Origin: Agromyces flavus
GTDB lineage: Bacteria; Actinomycetota; Actinomycetes; Actinomycetales; Microbacteriaceae
Reading direction: 5' to 3'
Assembly (NCBI RefSeq): GCF_900104685.1
Contig: NZ_LT629755.1
Coordinates: 3,100,001 to 3,164,000 of the forward strand
Length of the DNA: 64,000 bases
Positions 1 through 8,037 of this stretch are shown here, piece by piece (the stretch's first letter is position 1; every line of letters begins with the position of its first letter). A program made the position numbers and the translations under genes. The notes beneath the pieces were generated by a model. It saw nothing but the letters and a program-made list of their open reading frames with translations, had not been told where the DNA came from and ran no database searches.

Positions 1-2
1 AC

Positions 3-170
3 GCGTATCGAACGGCCCAGATCGGAGCGTTGCGGGTCGCGTTCGTGGGATTGATCGCCATCGCCCTCGGAGCGCTCCTGTTCTCGAAGGGCATACCGGA
101 TGACGCGCCGCCGCGTCGCCCGCGAGGACGGCCCGTCCGGCCGGAGACCGAGGAGGCACGCCATGAGTGA
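3..170 (+). CDS. C-terminal end of a membrane protein, cut by the window start
   Basis: An open frame runs from the window edge to a TGA at 168-170. It encodes about 55 residues: one hydrophobic helix (roughly VAFVGLIAIALGALLF), then a charged, Pro/Arg-rich tail. This looks like the last transmembrane segment and cytoplasmic tail of a multi-pass transporter such as an MFS permease, but too little remains to name it. It overlaps the next gene by 8 bases, so the two are probably co-transcribed. Confidence 0.45.
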   Translation, partial: AYRTAQIGALRVAFVGLIAIALGALLFSKGIPDDAPPRRPRGRPVRPETEEARHE

Positions 171-1605
171 CACGACCACGTCCGAGACCCTCGAGACGAT
201 TCCACGCAACGATGTCGACGCCCGGCGCGACGCCGGCAGGGCAGCGCGTCGTGCGGTCCCGCGCTCGTCGCACGCCGGCTGGACGGCGCCATCCGACCGA
301 CCGGATCCCGTGGCGCTGCTCGAGGAGCAGGCGGTCACGCGCGTGCCCGAGCTCGTACCCATCCGGTACGGGAGAATGCTCGTCTCGCCGTTCAACTTCT
401 ATCGTGGCGCGGCGCTCATCATGGCATCCGACCTCGCCGGCTCGCCGGCCTCGGGGCTCACCACCCAGATCTGCGGTGACGCGCACCTGTCGAACTTCGG
501 CGTGTTCGCCTCGCCCGAGCGACGGCTGATCTTCGACATCAACGACTTCGACGAGACCCTCCCCGGCCCGTGGGAGTGGGACGTCAAGCGACTCGCGGCG
601 AGCTTCGAGGTCGCGGGGCGGCATCGTGGCTACTCGGAGTCCGAGCGTTCGCGAGTGGTCCGCGCTTCGGTGCGCGGCTACCGCGAGTACATGCGCAGGC
701 TCTCCCGCATGGGCGTGCTTGAGGCGTGGTACGACCGCCTCGACGAGGACCAGGTCGAGGCATGGATGCGCAAGGAGCGCGCGGCGAACCGCATCGACGC
801 GAAACAGGTCAAGCGCACGCAGGCGGCGCTCGCGAAGGCCCGCACGAAGGACAGCATGCAGGCGTTCTCGAAGCTCGTTCGCGTCCTCGACGGAGAACTC
901 CGCATCGCGGCCGACCCGCCGCTCATCGTGCCCGTCGAGGACCTGCTGCCCGAGGGCCGGTCGCCGGGCGACGATGTGCGAGCGATGCAGGGACTGCTCG
1001 AGGGGTACCGGAAGACGCTCCAGCGTGAGCACCACCCGTTCGCCGAGTTCCAGTACGTGCACATGGCGCGCAAGGTGGTCGGAGTCGGGAGCGTGGGCAC
1101 GCGCGCCTGGGTGCTGCTCTTCCGCGGCCGCGACGATCGCGACCCCCTGCTGCTGCAGGCCAAGGAGGCCGAGGCGTCGGTGCTCGAGCGGTTCCTGCCG
1201 CCGAGCCCGTACGAGAACCACGGGGAGCGGGTCGTCCGCGGGCAGAGGCTCATGCAGGCGGCCAGCGACCTGTTCCTCGGATGGCAGCGGGCGGAAGGGG
1301 CGGACGGCATCGAGCGCGACTTCTACATCCGGCAGCTGCACGACTGGAAGGGCTCCGCAGACATCGAGATTATGGTGCCGAAGGGCGCGGAGTTCTACGC
1401 TCGCGCCTGCGGCGAGACGCTCGCTCGAGCGCATGCCAGGGCCGGCGACCGCGTTGCGATCGGCGCGTACCTCGGCGCGAGCGATCGGTTCGACCGGGCG
1501 GTCGCCGAGTTCGCGATCGACTACGCCGACCAGAACGAGCGCGACTACGCCGCGTTCTCCGAGGCAGTGGCATCCGGCCGACTGACCGCCGCTGAGGGGT
1601 TCTGA
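163..1605 (+). CDS. DUF2252 family protein
   Basis: 480-aa protein of the DUF2252 family, whose fold resembles protein and aminoglycoside kinases; the substrate is unknown. Visible family motifs are ICGDAHLSNFG near residue 105 and FDINDFDE near residue 125, positioned like a catalytic HxxN loop and a metal-binding Asp motif. ATG 163 is chosen over the upstream ATG at 100 because GAGGAGG sits just before it and the 21 extra residues look like readthrough of the upstream gene. It overlaps the end of that gene by 8 bases. Family assignment is firm; function is not. Confidence 0.85.
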   Translation: MSDTTTSETLETIPRNDVDARRDAGRAARRAVPRSSHAGWTAPSDRPDPVALLEEQAVTRVPELVPIRYGRMLVSPFNFYRGAALIMASDLAGSPASGLTTQICGDAHLSNFGVFASPERRLIFDINDFDETLPGPWEWDVKRLAASFEVAGRHRGYSESERSRVVRASVRGYREYMRRLSRMGVLEAWYDRLDEDQVEAWMRKERAANRIDAKQVKRTQAALAKARTKDSMQAFSKLVRVLDGELRIAADPPLIVPVEDLLPEGRSPGDDVRAMQGLLEGYRKTLQREHHPFAEFQYVHMARKVVGVGSVGTRAWVLLFRGRDDRDPLLLQAKEAEASVLERFLPPSPYENHGERVVRGQRLMQAASDLFLGWQRAEGADGIERDFYIRQLHDWKGSADIEIMVPKGAEFYARACGETLARAHARAGDRVAIGAYLGASDRFDRAVAEFAIDYADQNERDYAAFSEAVASGRLTAAEGF

Positions 1606-1629
1606 GGGCGCCGTCAATGGGGGGCGCCC
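1606..1629 (+). terminator. possible terminator hairpin after the DUF2252 gene
   Basis: GGGCGCC (1606-1612) and GGCGCCC (1623-1629) form a 7-bp stem with a 10-base loop directly after the stop codon. There is no T-run, which is common for high-GC terminators but weakens the call. Confidence 0.35.
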
Positions 1630-1699
1630 GGCGGCGTCGCGCGCCATACTGTGGGGGAATCCCGGCGTGAAACGGGAACGGACCACGGGAGGAGCAGCG

Positions 1700-2509
1700 G
1701 TGATCGACTCCACCGACGCGCACACGAAGGCCGACGAGAAGCCGGGAAGGTTCCAGCGGTTCCACGAGCGGTTCATGGTCGAGGAGCGCGTGCTCTCGGC
1801 CGCCGCGAAGCGGAACCTGTTCATCACGGGCGCGGTGCTCATCGTGGCCGGCCTGGTCGGCTTCTTCGTCGTGCTCGACTCGATCCTCGAATCCGACGAC
1901 CTGTCGTACATCGACGCCCCGGTCGAGCATTGGCTCGAGTCGGGCCGTGACGGCTGGCTCACGACGCTCATGATCATCCTGTCGATCGTGTTCGGCCCGA
2001 TCGCGATGCCCATCATCATCCTGGTGACGACGGTCGCGTGGGGCATCCTCGCGAAGCACGCGTGGCGGCCCATCCTGCTCGCCGGCGGTATGATCCTGGG
2101 CGTCATCGTCGTGCAGCTGCTCGCGCCGATCATCGCCCGCGACCGGCCCCCGGCCGACGAGATGATGATCGGCTACGACCCGACGTCCTCCTTCCCCTCG
2201 GGGCACGTCATGGGAGTCGCCGACTTCCTGTTCATCGGCACCTACCTCGTGTTCTCACGGCATCGGCGGCCCGTCATCACGACCCTCGCGTTCGTCGTCG
2301 CGGCGTTCGTCGTGCTGCTCACCGCCGCCTGCCGCATCTACCTCGGGTACCACTGGGCGACCGACGCGGTCGGCTCGATCATGCTCTCGCTCGTGGTGCT
2401 CGGGATCGTGATCATCGTCGACACCTGGCGCACCGTCCGGGTCGGCTCGCCCGAGGAGGTGGCCGAGTCCGATCGGCGGCCGGAGGCGTGGGGTCGCAAT
2501 GAGCGATGA
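1700..2509 (+). CDS. PAP2 family phosphatase (first of a tandem pair)
   Basis: 269-aa integral membrane PAP2/acid-phosphatase-superfamily protein, which would hydrolyse a lipid phosphate such as phosphatidate, PGP or undecaprenyl-PP on the outer membrane face. All three signature motifs are visible: the ARDRPP region, PSGH, and SR-like CRIYLGYHWATD with the catalytic His and Asp. About five or six hydrophobic helices are present. GTG 1700 is preferred because GGAGGAG lies 5-11 bases upstream; an earlier start at 1667 has no ribosome site. It overlaps the next PAP2 gene by 11 bases. The exact substrate cannot be read from the sequence. Confidence 0.85.
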   Translation: MIDSTDAHTKADEKPGRFQRFHERFMVEERVLSAAAKRNLFITGAVLIVAGLVGFFVVLDSILESDDLSYIDAPVEHWLESGRDGWLTTLMIILSIVFGPIAMPIIILVTTVAWGILAKHAWRPILLAGGMILGVIVVQLLAPIIARDRPPADEMMIGYDPTSSFPSGHVMGVADFLFIGTYLVFSRHRRPVITTLAFVVAAFVVLLTAACRIYLGYHWATDAVGSIMLSLVVLGIVIIVDTWRTVRVGSPEEVAESDRRPEAWGRNER

Positions 2510-3287
2510 CGCCGAGAGCATGAGGACGCCGGGCGAGCCGCCGGACGCGACGGACTCGCACAGCGCCGCCGCGGAAGCGGGTCGCGAGCATCACGCGGAC
2601 CATGCGCCGGCGCCCGTGCGTATCAGCCGCCGGCCCTGGATTGCGGCGGGCGCGTTCGCCCTCATCGCGGTCGCGCTCGTGGGCGCCGTCATCGTCTTCG
2701 ACCGCGCACGCGAGTCGTTCGAGTTCGAATCGGGCCTGATGGCGGTGCTCGCCGAGGCGCGCACGCCGTGGCTGACCGCACCCGCGCTGGTCCTCGACCG
2801 CGTCGGCAGCGGACTGCTCTCGGGGTTGATCGTCCCGGCGCTGATCATCGCGGCACTGCTCGTCTGGCGGCGCCCGTGGGCGGCGGGATTCTTCCTCGTC
2901 GCGCTGCTCGCGAGCAGCGGCCTCACGCGCTTGGTCAAGGTGCTCGTGGGCCGGGTGCGCCCCGAGGACATTCTCGTGCACCCCGACTTCGGCTCGTTCC
3001 CGTCCGGCCACAGCTCGAATGCGGCGGTGATCGCGACGGCGCTCGGCCTCATCTTCATGCGCACGTGGGTGTGGGTCCTCGGCGCCGTCTACACGCTGCT
3101 GATGATGCTGAGCCGCATGTACCTCGGGGCGCACTGGCTCTCCGACACCGTCGCGGGGCTGCTGATCGGCGCGGGCGCGGCCCTCATCGTGTGGACGCCG
3201 TTCGCCTATCGGCTCTATCGCGAGAACCGATTGGCCCATCCGCCGATCTGGCGGAAGGTGGAGCCCGAACGCACCACCGTCGCCTGA
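2499..3287 (+). CDS. PAP2 family phosphatase (second of a tandem pair)
   Basis: 262-aa multi-pass PAP2 protein with a hydrophilic, His/Glu-rich N-terminus of about 40 residues. The three motifs are KVLVGRVRP, PSGHSSN and SRMYLGAHWLSD. It starts inside the end of the preceding PAP2 gene (11-base overlap), so the two are translationally coupled. Their sequences differ clearly, so this is an old paralogue or independent recruitment, not a fresh duplication. Probable lipid-phosphate phosphatase or undecaprenyl-diphosphatase; substrate unknown. Confidence 0.85.
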   Translation: MSDDAESMRTPGEPPDATDSHSAAAEAGREHHADHAPAPVRISRRPWIAAGAFALIAVALVGAVIVFDRARESFEFESGLMAVLAEARTPWLTAPALVLDRVGSGLLSGLIVPALIIAALLVWRRPWAAGFFLVALLASSGLTRLVKVLVGRVRPEDILVHPDFGSFPSGHSSNAAVIATALGLIFMRTWVWVLGAVYTLLMMLSRMYLGAHWLSDTVAGLLIGAGAALIVWTPFAYRLYRENRLAHPPIWRKVEPERTTVA

Positions 3288-3333
3288 CCCTCCCGGCAGC
3301 GCCATCCGCCATGATGGAGCCCTGGGGGCGGAG

Positions 3334-5094
3334 ATGAGCGCGACGGGCGAACGGGTGCGGCGGCTGCTGCCGGGCGTCGACACCGCGCTGCGCTATCGCC
3401 GCGAATGGCTCCTGCCCGACATCCGTGCCGGCATCGCGGTCACGGCCCTGCTCATCCCGGCCGGCATGGGATACGCCCAGGTGGCCGGGCTCCCTCCCGA
3501 GACCGGCCTGTACGCGACCATCGTGCCGCTCATCGCGTACGCCATCGTGGGCCCGTCCCGCATCCTCGTGCTCGGTCCCGACTCGGCGCTCGCGCCGATC
3601 ATCGCCGCGGCGATCCTGCCGCTCGCAATGGGCGACGACGATCGAGCCGTGGCCCTCGCGGGACTGCTCGCCATCATGGTCGGCGTGATCCTCCTCCTCG
3701 GCGGCATCCTGCGCCTCGGGTTCGTCACCGACCTGCTGTCGAAGCCGATCCGCGTGGGCTACCTCAACGCGGTCGCGCTCCTCGTGACCATCTCGCAGGT
3801 CCCGAAGCTGCTGGGCTTCTCGACCGACGCGACCACGCCGTTCACCGAGGTCGCGGCGATCGCGCAGGGCATCGCCGACGGTGCGATCCAGCCGCTCGCC
3901 CTCGCCTTCGGCCTGGGTTCGCTGGCCGTGATCATCGTGCTCACGATCGTGAAGTCGCCAGTGCCCGGCGTGCTCGTCGCGGTCGTCGGGGCGATCGTGC
4001 TCACGGCCGTGCTGGGGCTGTCCGACGACCTCCCGGTCGTGGGCGCGCTCCCGCAGGGTCTCCCCGCGCCCGCGCTCGGCGGGCTGCAGTGGTCGGATGT
4101 CGCGGCCCTCGCCCTCCCCGCCGCCGGCATCGCCCTGGTCGCGTTCACCGACTCGGCGGTGCTCTCGCGCACGCTCGCGGCGCGCCGGGGCGAGACCGTG
4201 AGCGGCAGTCGCGAGATGGCGGCGATCGGCGCGTCGAACCTCGCGAGCGGGTTCTTCGGCGGGTTCCCGATCTCGGCGTCGGCCTCGCGCACCCCGGTCG
4301 CCGAGCAGGCCGGGTCGAAGTCGCAGGTGACCGGCCTCGTGGGGGCGCTGCTCATCCTGCTCTTCATGCTGCTCACGCCATGGCTGACCGACCTGCTGCC
4401 GTCCGCGACGCTCGCGGCCGTCGTGATCATGGCGGCGTCGCGTCTCATCGACGTCAAGGGCTTCGTGCGATTGGTCCGGATGGATCGCATCGACGCCCTG
4501 CTGTCGGCCGCCGCGTTCGTCGGGGTGTTCGCGTTCGGCGTGCTCGGCGGCATCGCGGTCACCATCGGGCTCTCGCTGCTCGCGTTCGTGATCCAGGCGT
4601 GGCGGCCCTATCGTGCCGAACTCGGGCGGGTGACCGGCAAGCGGGGTTACCACGACCTCTCGCGGAACGCCGAGGGCGAGCGCATTCCCGGCGTGGTCAT
4701 CCTGCGCTTCGACGCGCCGCTGTTCTTCGCGAACGGCGGCATCTTCGAGGACTTCGTGCGCGCCCGCGTGGAGGCGGCTGGACCCGACGTGCACACCGTG
4801 ATCCTGGCGGCGGAGCCCATCACGGACATCGACACCACGGCAGTGGAAGAGCTCGTCGACGTCGACGACTGGCTCGCCAAGCGCGGCATCCGGCTCATCA
4901 TCGCCGAGATGAAAGACCCGGTGGTCGACGTGCTGCGCGATTACGGGCTGACGGGTCGCTTCCCGCCCGATCGCTTCGCCCCGACCGTGGGGGCCGCGGT
5001 CGACGACGTCACTGGCACGCTGCGCCAAGACCTCGAGGGCACGAAGTGGGACCAGGACGACGAGGCGGACGGCGGGGCGGAGACGAGGCGCTGA
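3334..5094 (+). CDS. SulP family anion transporter with STAS domain
   Basis: 586-aa SLC26/SulP protein. The N-terminal 430 residues hold a multi-helix transport core with the typical opening (IRAGIAVTALLIPAGMGYAQVAGLPPETGLY), and residues about 440-560 form a cytoplasmic STAS domain (GVVILRFDAPLFFANGGIFEDF, then the IDTTAVEEL segment). Family members carry sulfate, bicarbonate or dicarboxylates by proton symport or exchange; the anion cannot be chosen here. No sulfate-assimilation or carbonic-anhydrase gene is adjacent. It starts 46 bases after the PAP2 pair and converges on the SDR gene, with 20 bases between the two stops. Confidence 0.9.
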   Translation: MSATGERVRRLLPGVDTALRYRREWLLPDIRAGIAVTALLIPAGMGYAQVAGLPPETGLYATIVPLIAYAIVGPSRILVLGPDSALAPIIAAAILPLAMGDDDRAVALAGLLAIMVGVILLLGGILRLGFVTDLLSKPIRVGYLNAVALLVTISQVPKLLGFSTDATTPFTEVAAIAQGIADGAIQPLALAFGLGSLAVIIVLTIVKSPVPGVLVAVVGAIVLTAVLGLSDDLPVVGALPQGLPAPALGGLQWSDVAALALPAAGIALVAFTDSAVLSRTLAARRGETVSGSREMAAIGASNLASGFFGGFPISASASRTPVAEQAGSKSQVTGLVGALLILLFMLLTPWLTDLLPSATLAAVVIMAASRLIDVKGFVRLVRMDRIDALLSAAAFVGVFAFGVLGGIAVTIGLSLLAFVIQAWRPYRAELGRVTGKRGYHDLSRNAEGERIPGVVILRFDAPLFFANGGIFEDFVRARVEAAGPDVHTVILAAEPITDIDTTAVEELVDVDDWLAKRGIRLIIAEMKDPVVDVLRDYGLTGRFPPDRFAPTVGAAVDDVTGTLRQDLEGTKWDQDDEADGGAETRR

Positions 5095-5114
5095 GCCGTG
5101 CCATCCGCTCGCCT

Positions 5115-5897
5115 TCAGAAGGTCGAGTCGCCTCGGATCACCGCGTCGGAGCCGCCGTCGATGAAGACGACCTGGCCGCACAGGTGCGCGTTCTCCTCGC
5201 TCGTCAGCCATGCGAGCAGGTACGCCGCGTCGCGCGCCTCGAAGATGCCGTTCAGTGGCATGGGCACCATTCCGAGCAGCGCGTCGCGTGCCTCCTGCGT
5301 GCCGATGAGGTCCTGCGTCATCGCCGTGACGACGACGCCGGGGGCGATCGCGTTCAGCGGGATGCCCGCGCCGGCCCACTGCGGTGACGCGGCGTTCCGG
5401 CGGACCCACCGCACCAGCGCGCGCTTCGTCGTGCCGTAGATGAGGTTGCCCTGCTCGGGCGTCCCGCCCTCGAGCTCGGCGGCCCGCGCGGCGGCGGCCC
5501 GCTCGTCGCCCGCCAGCAGCGCGTCGAGCAGCGCGTCGTCGGGCGGGAACAGCGAGGCCATCGAGGCCGTCGCCACGGCCCGCGGTGCCGGCGAGCCGTC
5601 GAGCAGCGGACGCAGGCGCTCGAGCGTCGCGATCGTGCCGAAGTAGTTGACCGCGACCGTCTTCGCGGTCGGCGTCGCGAGTCCGGCGTTGGCGATGATG
5701 GCGTCGATCCTCCCGTCGCTCGCCGCGGTGACGCCGGCGACGAGCGCGTCGCGTCCGTCGTCGGTGGTGAGGTCGGCGACGACGTCGGCGTCGTGCACGT
5801 CGACGCCGATCACGCGGTGCCCGCGCTCGACGAGCAGGTCGGCCGTGGCCCGGCCGATCCCGCTGGCGGATCCGGTGACGACGTAGGTGCGGGGCAT
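5115..5897 (-). CDS. short-chain dehydrogenase/reductase
   Basis: 260-aa classical SDR, probably NAD(H)-dependent. It shows the Rossmann motif TGSASGIG at residues 8-15, NAG near 69, a catalytic Ser in the ATASMAS segment, and YGTTK as the catalytic Tyr/Lys pair near residue 150. The insert between the Ser and Tyr strands resembles the 3-alpha-hydroxysteroid or coniferyl-alcohol dehydrogenase-like branch. Substrate is unknown. GAGGAGG precedes ATG 5897. A strong inverted repeat sits just upstream of the ribosome site. Confidence 0.85.
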   Translation of the reverse strand: MPRTYVVTGSASGIGRATADLLVERGHRVIGVDVHDADVVADLTTDDGRDALVAGVTAASDGRIDAIIANAGLATPTAKTVAVNYFGTIATLERLRPLLDGSPAPRAVATASMASLFPPDDALLDALLAGDERAAAARAAELEGGTPEQGNLIYGTTKRALVRWVRRNAASPQWAGAGIPLNAIAPGVVVTAMTQDLIGTQEARDALLGMVPMPLNGIFEARDAAYLLAWLTSEENAHLCGQVVFIDGGSDAVIRGDSTF

Positions 5898-5920
5898 GCG
5901 AAGCCTCCTCGGCGCTGGAA

Positions 5921-5957
5921 GGATGGTGCGGCCGTCCTGGACGCGGCCGCACCATCC
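5921..5957. repeat. perfect 14-bp inverted repeat upstream of the SDR gene
   Basis: GGATGGTGCGGCCG (5921-5934) and CGGCCGCACCATCC (5944-5957) are exact reverse complements around a 9-base loop. It lies about 10 bases upstream of the ribosome site of the reverse-strand SDR gene and about 90 bases before the divergent small-protein gene. It could be an operator or a leader hairpin; no T-run follows on either strand. Confidence 0.6.
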
Positions 5958-6046
5958 ACTCTCCCTGTCGGATGCCGCGCTCCCCGGGTCCTTCGGCCCC
6001 CGGCGGGTGACCCGCGGCGCGTAGCGTCGAGCGCGGGAGGTTCGAC

Positions 6047-6235
6047 ATGTCCGACAGGGGTTCGAACGCGGGACTCGCCGGTGGCGGCGCCATCTACGGC
6101 CTCGGCATCTTCGGCGCGTGGGTCTACTTCTGGCAGCAGGCCGACCAGTTCTGGGAGTACGTCTGGGCGATCTTCCAGGGCCTGTTCTGGCCGGCCTTCA
6201 TGGTCTACGAGCTGTTCGACGCGCTCGGGAAGTGA
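6047..6235 (+). CDS. small membrane protein, 62 aa
   Basis: Short protein with a glycine-rich N-terminus followed by a hydrophobic, aromatic-rich stretch (GLGIFGAWVYFW and an aromatic region around WAIFQGLFWPAFMVYELF), so two membrane-associated segments are likely. GGGAGG lies 6-11 bases before ATG 6047. Function is unknown; similar short 'membrane protein' ORFs are common in actinobacteria. It ends 6 bases before the stop of the convergent peptidase. Confidence 0.7.
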   Translation: MSDRGSNAGLAGGGAIYGLGIFGAWVYFWQQADQFWEYVWAIFQGLFWPAFMVYELFDALGK

Positions 6236-6241
6236 TCGCCG

Positions 6242-7591
6242 TCAGCGCGCGTCGGCATAGGACCTGAGGAACAGTGCCTCGGCGACGGCGAGCCGCTCGA
6301 TCTCCGTCGGGTCGACGCTCTCGTTCGGTGCGTGGATGAGCGCGAGCGGCTCCTCGACCCCCATGAGGATGATCTCGGCACCGGGGTAGGTGTCAGCGAA
6401 CACGTTGCAGAGCGGGATCGACCCGCCCTGTCCGAGCGTGGTCATCTCGACGCCGTACGCCTCTCGCATCGCCGCGGCCATCGCACGGAACGCCGGCCCG
6501 TCGGTGCGCGCCGCGAACGGGGCCCCGACGGCCTCGGTCTCGACCTCGATCTGGACGCCCCACGGCGCCTCGCCACGCAGATGGGCCTCGAGCGCGTCGC
6601 GCGCGCCCGTTGGATCGACGCCCGGCGGCACGCGGAGGTTCAGCCGCGCGGCGGCATGGGGCACGATGGCCGCCGCCGAGCCGATGACGGGCGGACAGTC
6701 GATGCCGAGCACGGTGACGGCCGGGCGCGACCACAGCTCGTCGGCGACGCTGCCGTCCCCGAGCAGGGAGACGCCCTCGAGCACGCCGGCGTCGGCGCGG
6801 AACTGGTCGGCGTCGTACGGTTCGCCGTGCCAGCCCTGCGTCGCATCGAGGCCCTCGATCGTGGTGTTCCCGTCCTCGTCGCGCAGCGAGGCGAGCATCT
6901 CGATGAGCGCGGCGAGCGCATCGGGCGCCGGACCGCCGAACATGCCCGAGTGGATCTCGGAGCGCAGCGCCGCGACGCGCACCACGACGTTCGCCATGCC
7001 CCGGAGGGTGATGGTCGCGGCGGGCTTGCCGACCGCGGCGTTGCCCGTGTCGCACACCAGGATCGTGTCGGCCTCGAGCACGTCGGGGTTCGCCTCGACG
7101 TATTGCTCGAGTCCGCCCGTGCCCTGCTCCTCCGACCCCTCGACCACCAGCTTGAGGTTGACGGGGATGTCGTCGCCGAGCGCCCGAAGCGCGAGCAGGT
7201 GCATGAGGATGTTGCCCTTGCAGTCCGCGGCACCGCGGCCGTACCATCGCCCGTCGACCTCGGTGAGCTCGAACGGCGGCGTGCGCCACGCGGCATCGTC
7301 GAGCGGCGGCTGGACGTCGTAGTGCGCGTACAGGAGCACCGTGGGCGCGTCGTCGCTCGCTGCGGCGCGCGAGCCCACGACGGCCTTGCTGCCGTCGGGC
7401 GTCACCTCGAGGCGCGCATCGGTGAAGCCCAGCTGCGCGAATCGATCGCGCACCCATTCGGCCGTGCGTTCGCACTCCTCGGGCGGGAACTGACGCGGGT
7501 CGGCGACGGAGCGCATCGCGACAAGCTCGGCGAGCTCCGCGCGGGCGCCCGGCATCATCCCGTGGATGATGCCGGGAACGTCCGCGGTCAC
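6242..7591 (-). CDS. M20 family metallopeptidase (dipeptidase-like)
   Basis: 449-aa cytosolic M20/M28-type zinc peptidase of the CNDP/PepV-like branch. Metal-site motifs are visible: AHYDVQP near residue 110, GRGAADCKG, EGSEEQGTGG near 180, and a C-terminal GGSIPLCNVF segment; the central dimerisation domain shows RGMANVVVRV and IHSGMFGGPAPD. It likely removes amino acids from dipeptides or related amides. It is the last gene of a three-gene reverse operon with ATGA overlaps, behind an amino-acid permease, which fits peptide or amino-acid use. Confidence 0.88.
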   Translation of the reverse strand: MTADVPGIIHGMMPGARAELAELVAMRSVADPRQFPPEECERTAEWVRDRFAQLGFTDARLEVTPDGSKAVVGSRAAASDDAPTVLLYAHYDVQPPLDDAAWRTPPFELTEVDGRWYGRGAADCKGNILMHLLALRALGDDIPVNLKLVVEGSEEQGTGGLEQYVEANPDVLEADTILVCDTGNAAVGKPAATITLRGMANVVVRVAALRSEIHSGMFGGPAPDALAALIEMLASLRDEDGNTTIEGLDATQGWHGEPYDADQFRADAGVLEGVSLLGDGSVADELWSRPAVTVLGIDCPPVIGSAAAIVPHAAARLNLRVPPGVDPTGARDALEAHLRGEAPWGVQIEVETEAVGAPFAARTDGPAFRAMAAAMREAYGVEMTTLGQGGSIPLCNVFADTYPGAEIILMGVEEPLALIHAPNESVDPTEIERLAVAEALFLRSYADAR

Positions 7592-8037
7592 GAGCCGTCC
7601 CCGCCGCTCAACTGCAGGTCGTCGACGAACTGCTGGAAGTCCTCGAGCTCATCGGGGCAGTAGGTCTCGATGATCAGCAGTTGCCCTTCGACCACGTTGT
7701 CCTGCGCGATGATCGGCCGTTGCCCGGGACCTGCTGCGCCGTTCGTGAGCCGTTCGAAGAGGATCGCCTTGCTCAGTGCGTCGTTCGGGTTCGCGCACAC
7801 GCCGCCGCCGTCGTCGCCGAGCACTCGCGCGACCTGTTCGGCCGTCAGGTCGGTGTCGATCCCGTTCTCGTCGAGCGACGCGAGGAACTGCTCGGCCTTG
7901 TCGGTCGCCTGGGCCTCCTGCCGTGCCGAGAGGAACGTGATGAGGGCGATGACGGCCAGGATCACGAGGACGACGATCGTGATGATGTAGATGATCGACC
8001 GCTCGCGCTGCGGCTGCTGTTCCGTCTCGGTGCTCAT
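7588..8037 (-). CDS. membrane-anchored protein of unknown function, 149 aa
   Basis: One N-terminal transmembrane helix (residues about 15-37, IIYIITIVVLVILAVIALIT) follows a short charged cytoplasmic start. The remaining ~110 residues are acidic and predicted extracytoplasmic, with two Cys (GGGVCANP and IETYCPDE) that could form a disulfide. It overlaps both neighbours by 4 bases (ATGA), so it is co-translated with the permease upstream and the peptidase downstream. No family recognised. Confidence 0.75.
   Translation of the reverse strand: MSTETEQQPQRERSIIYIITIVVLVILAVIALITFLSARQEAQATDKAEQFLASLDENGIDTDLTAEQVARVLGDDGGGVCANPNDALSKAILFERLTNGAAGPGQRPIIAQDNVVEGQLLIIETYCPDELEDFQQFVDDLQLSGGDGS

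Noticed and set aside
2499..3287. The two PAP2 genes as a recent tandem duplication
   Set aside because: They share only family motifs; surrounding residues and N-termini differ, so no recent duplication is supported.
3184..6093. 969-codon open frame on the reverse strand across the SulP gene and the SDR gene
   Set aside because: It is antisense to the SulP coding region and frame-shifted to the SDR gene; its protein is Arg/His/Asp-rich noise. Long antisense frames are expected at this GC content.
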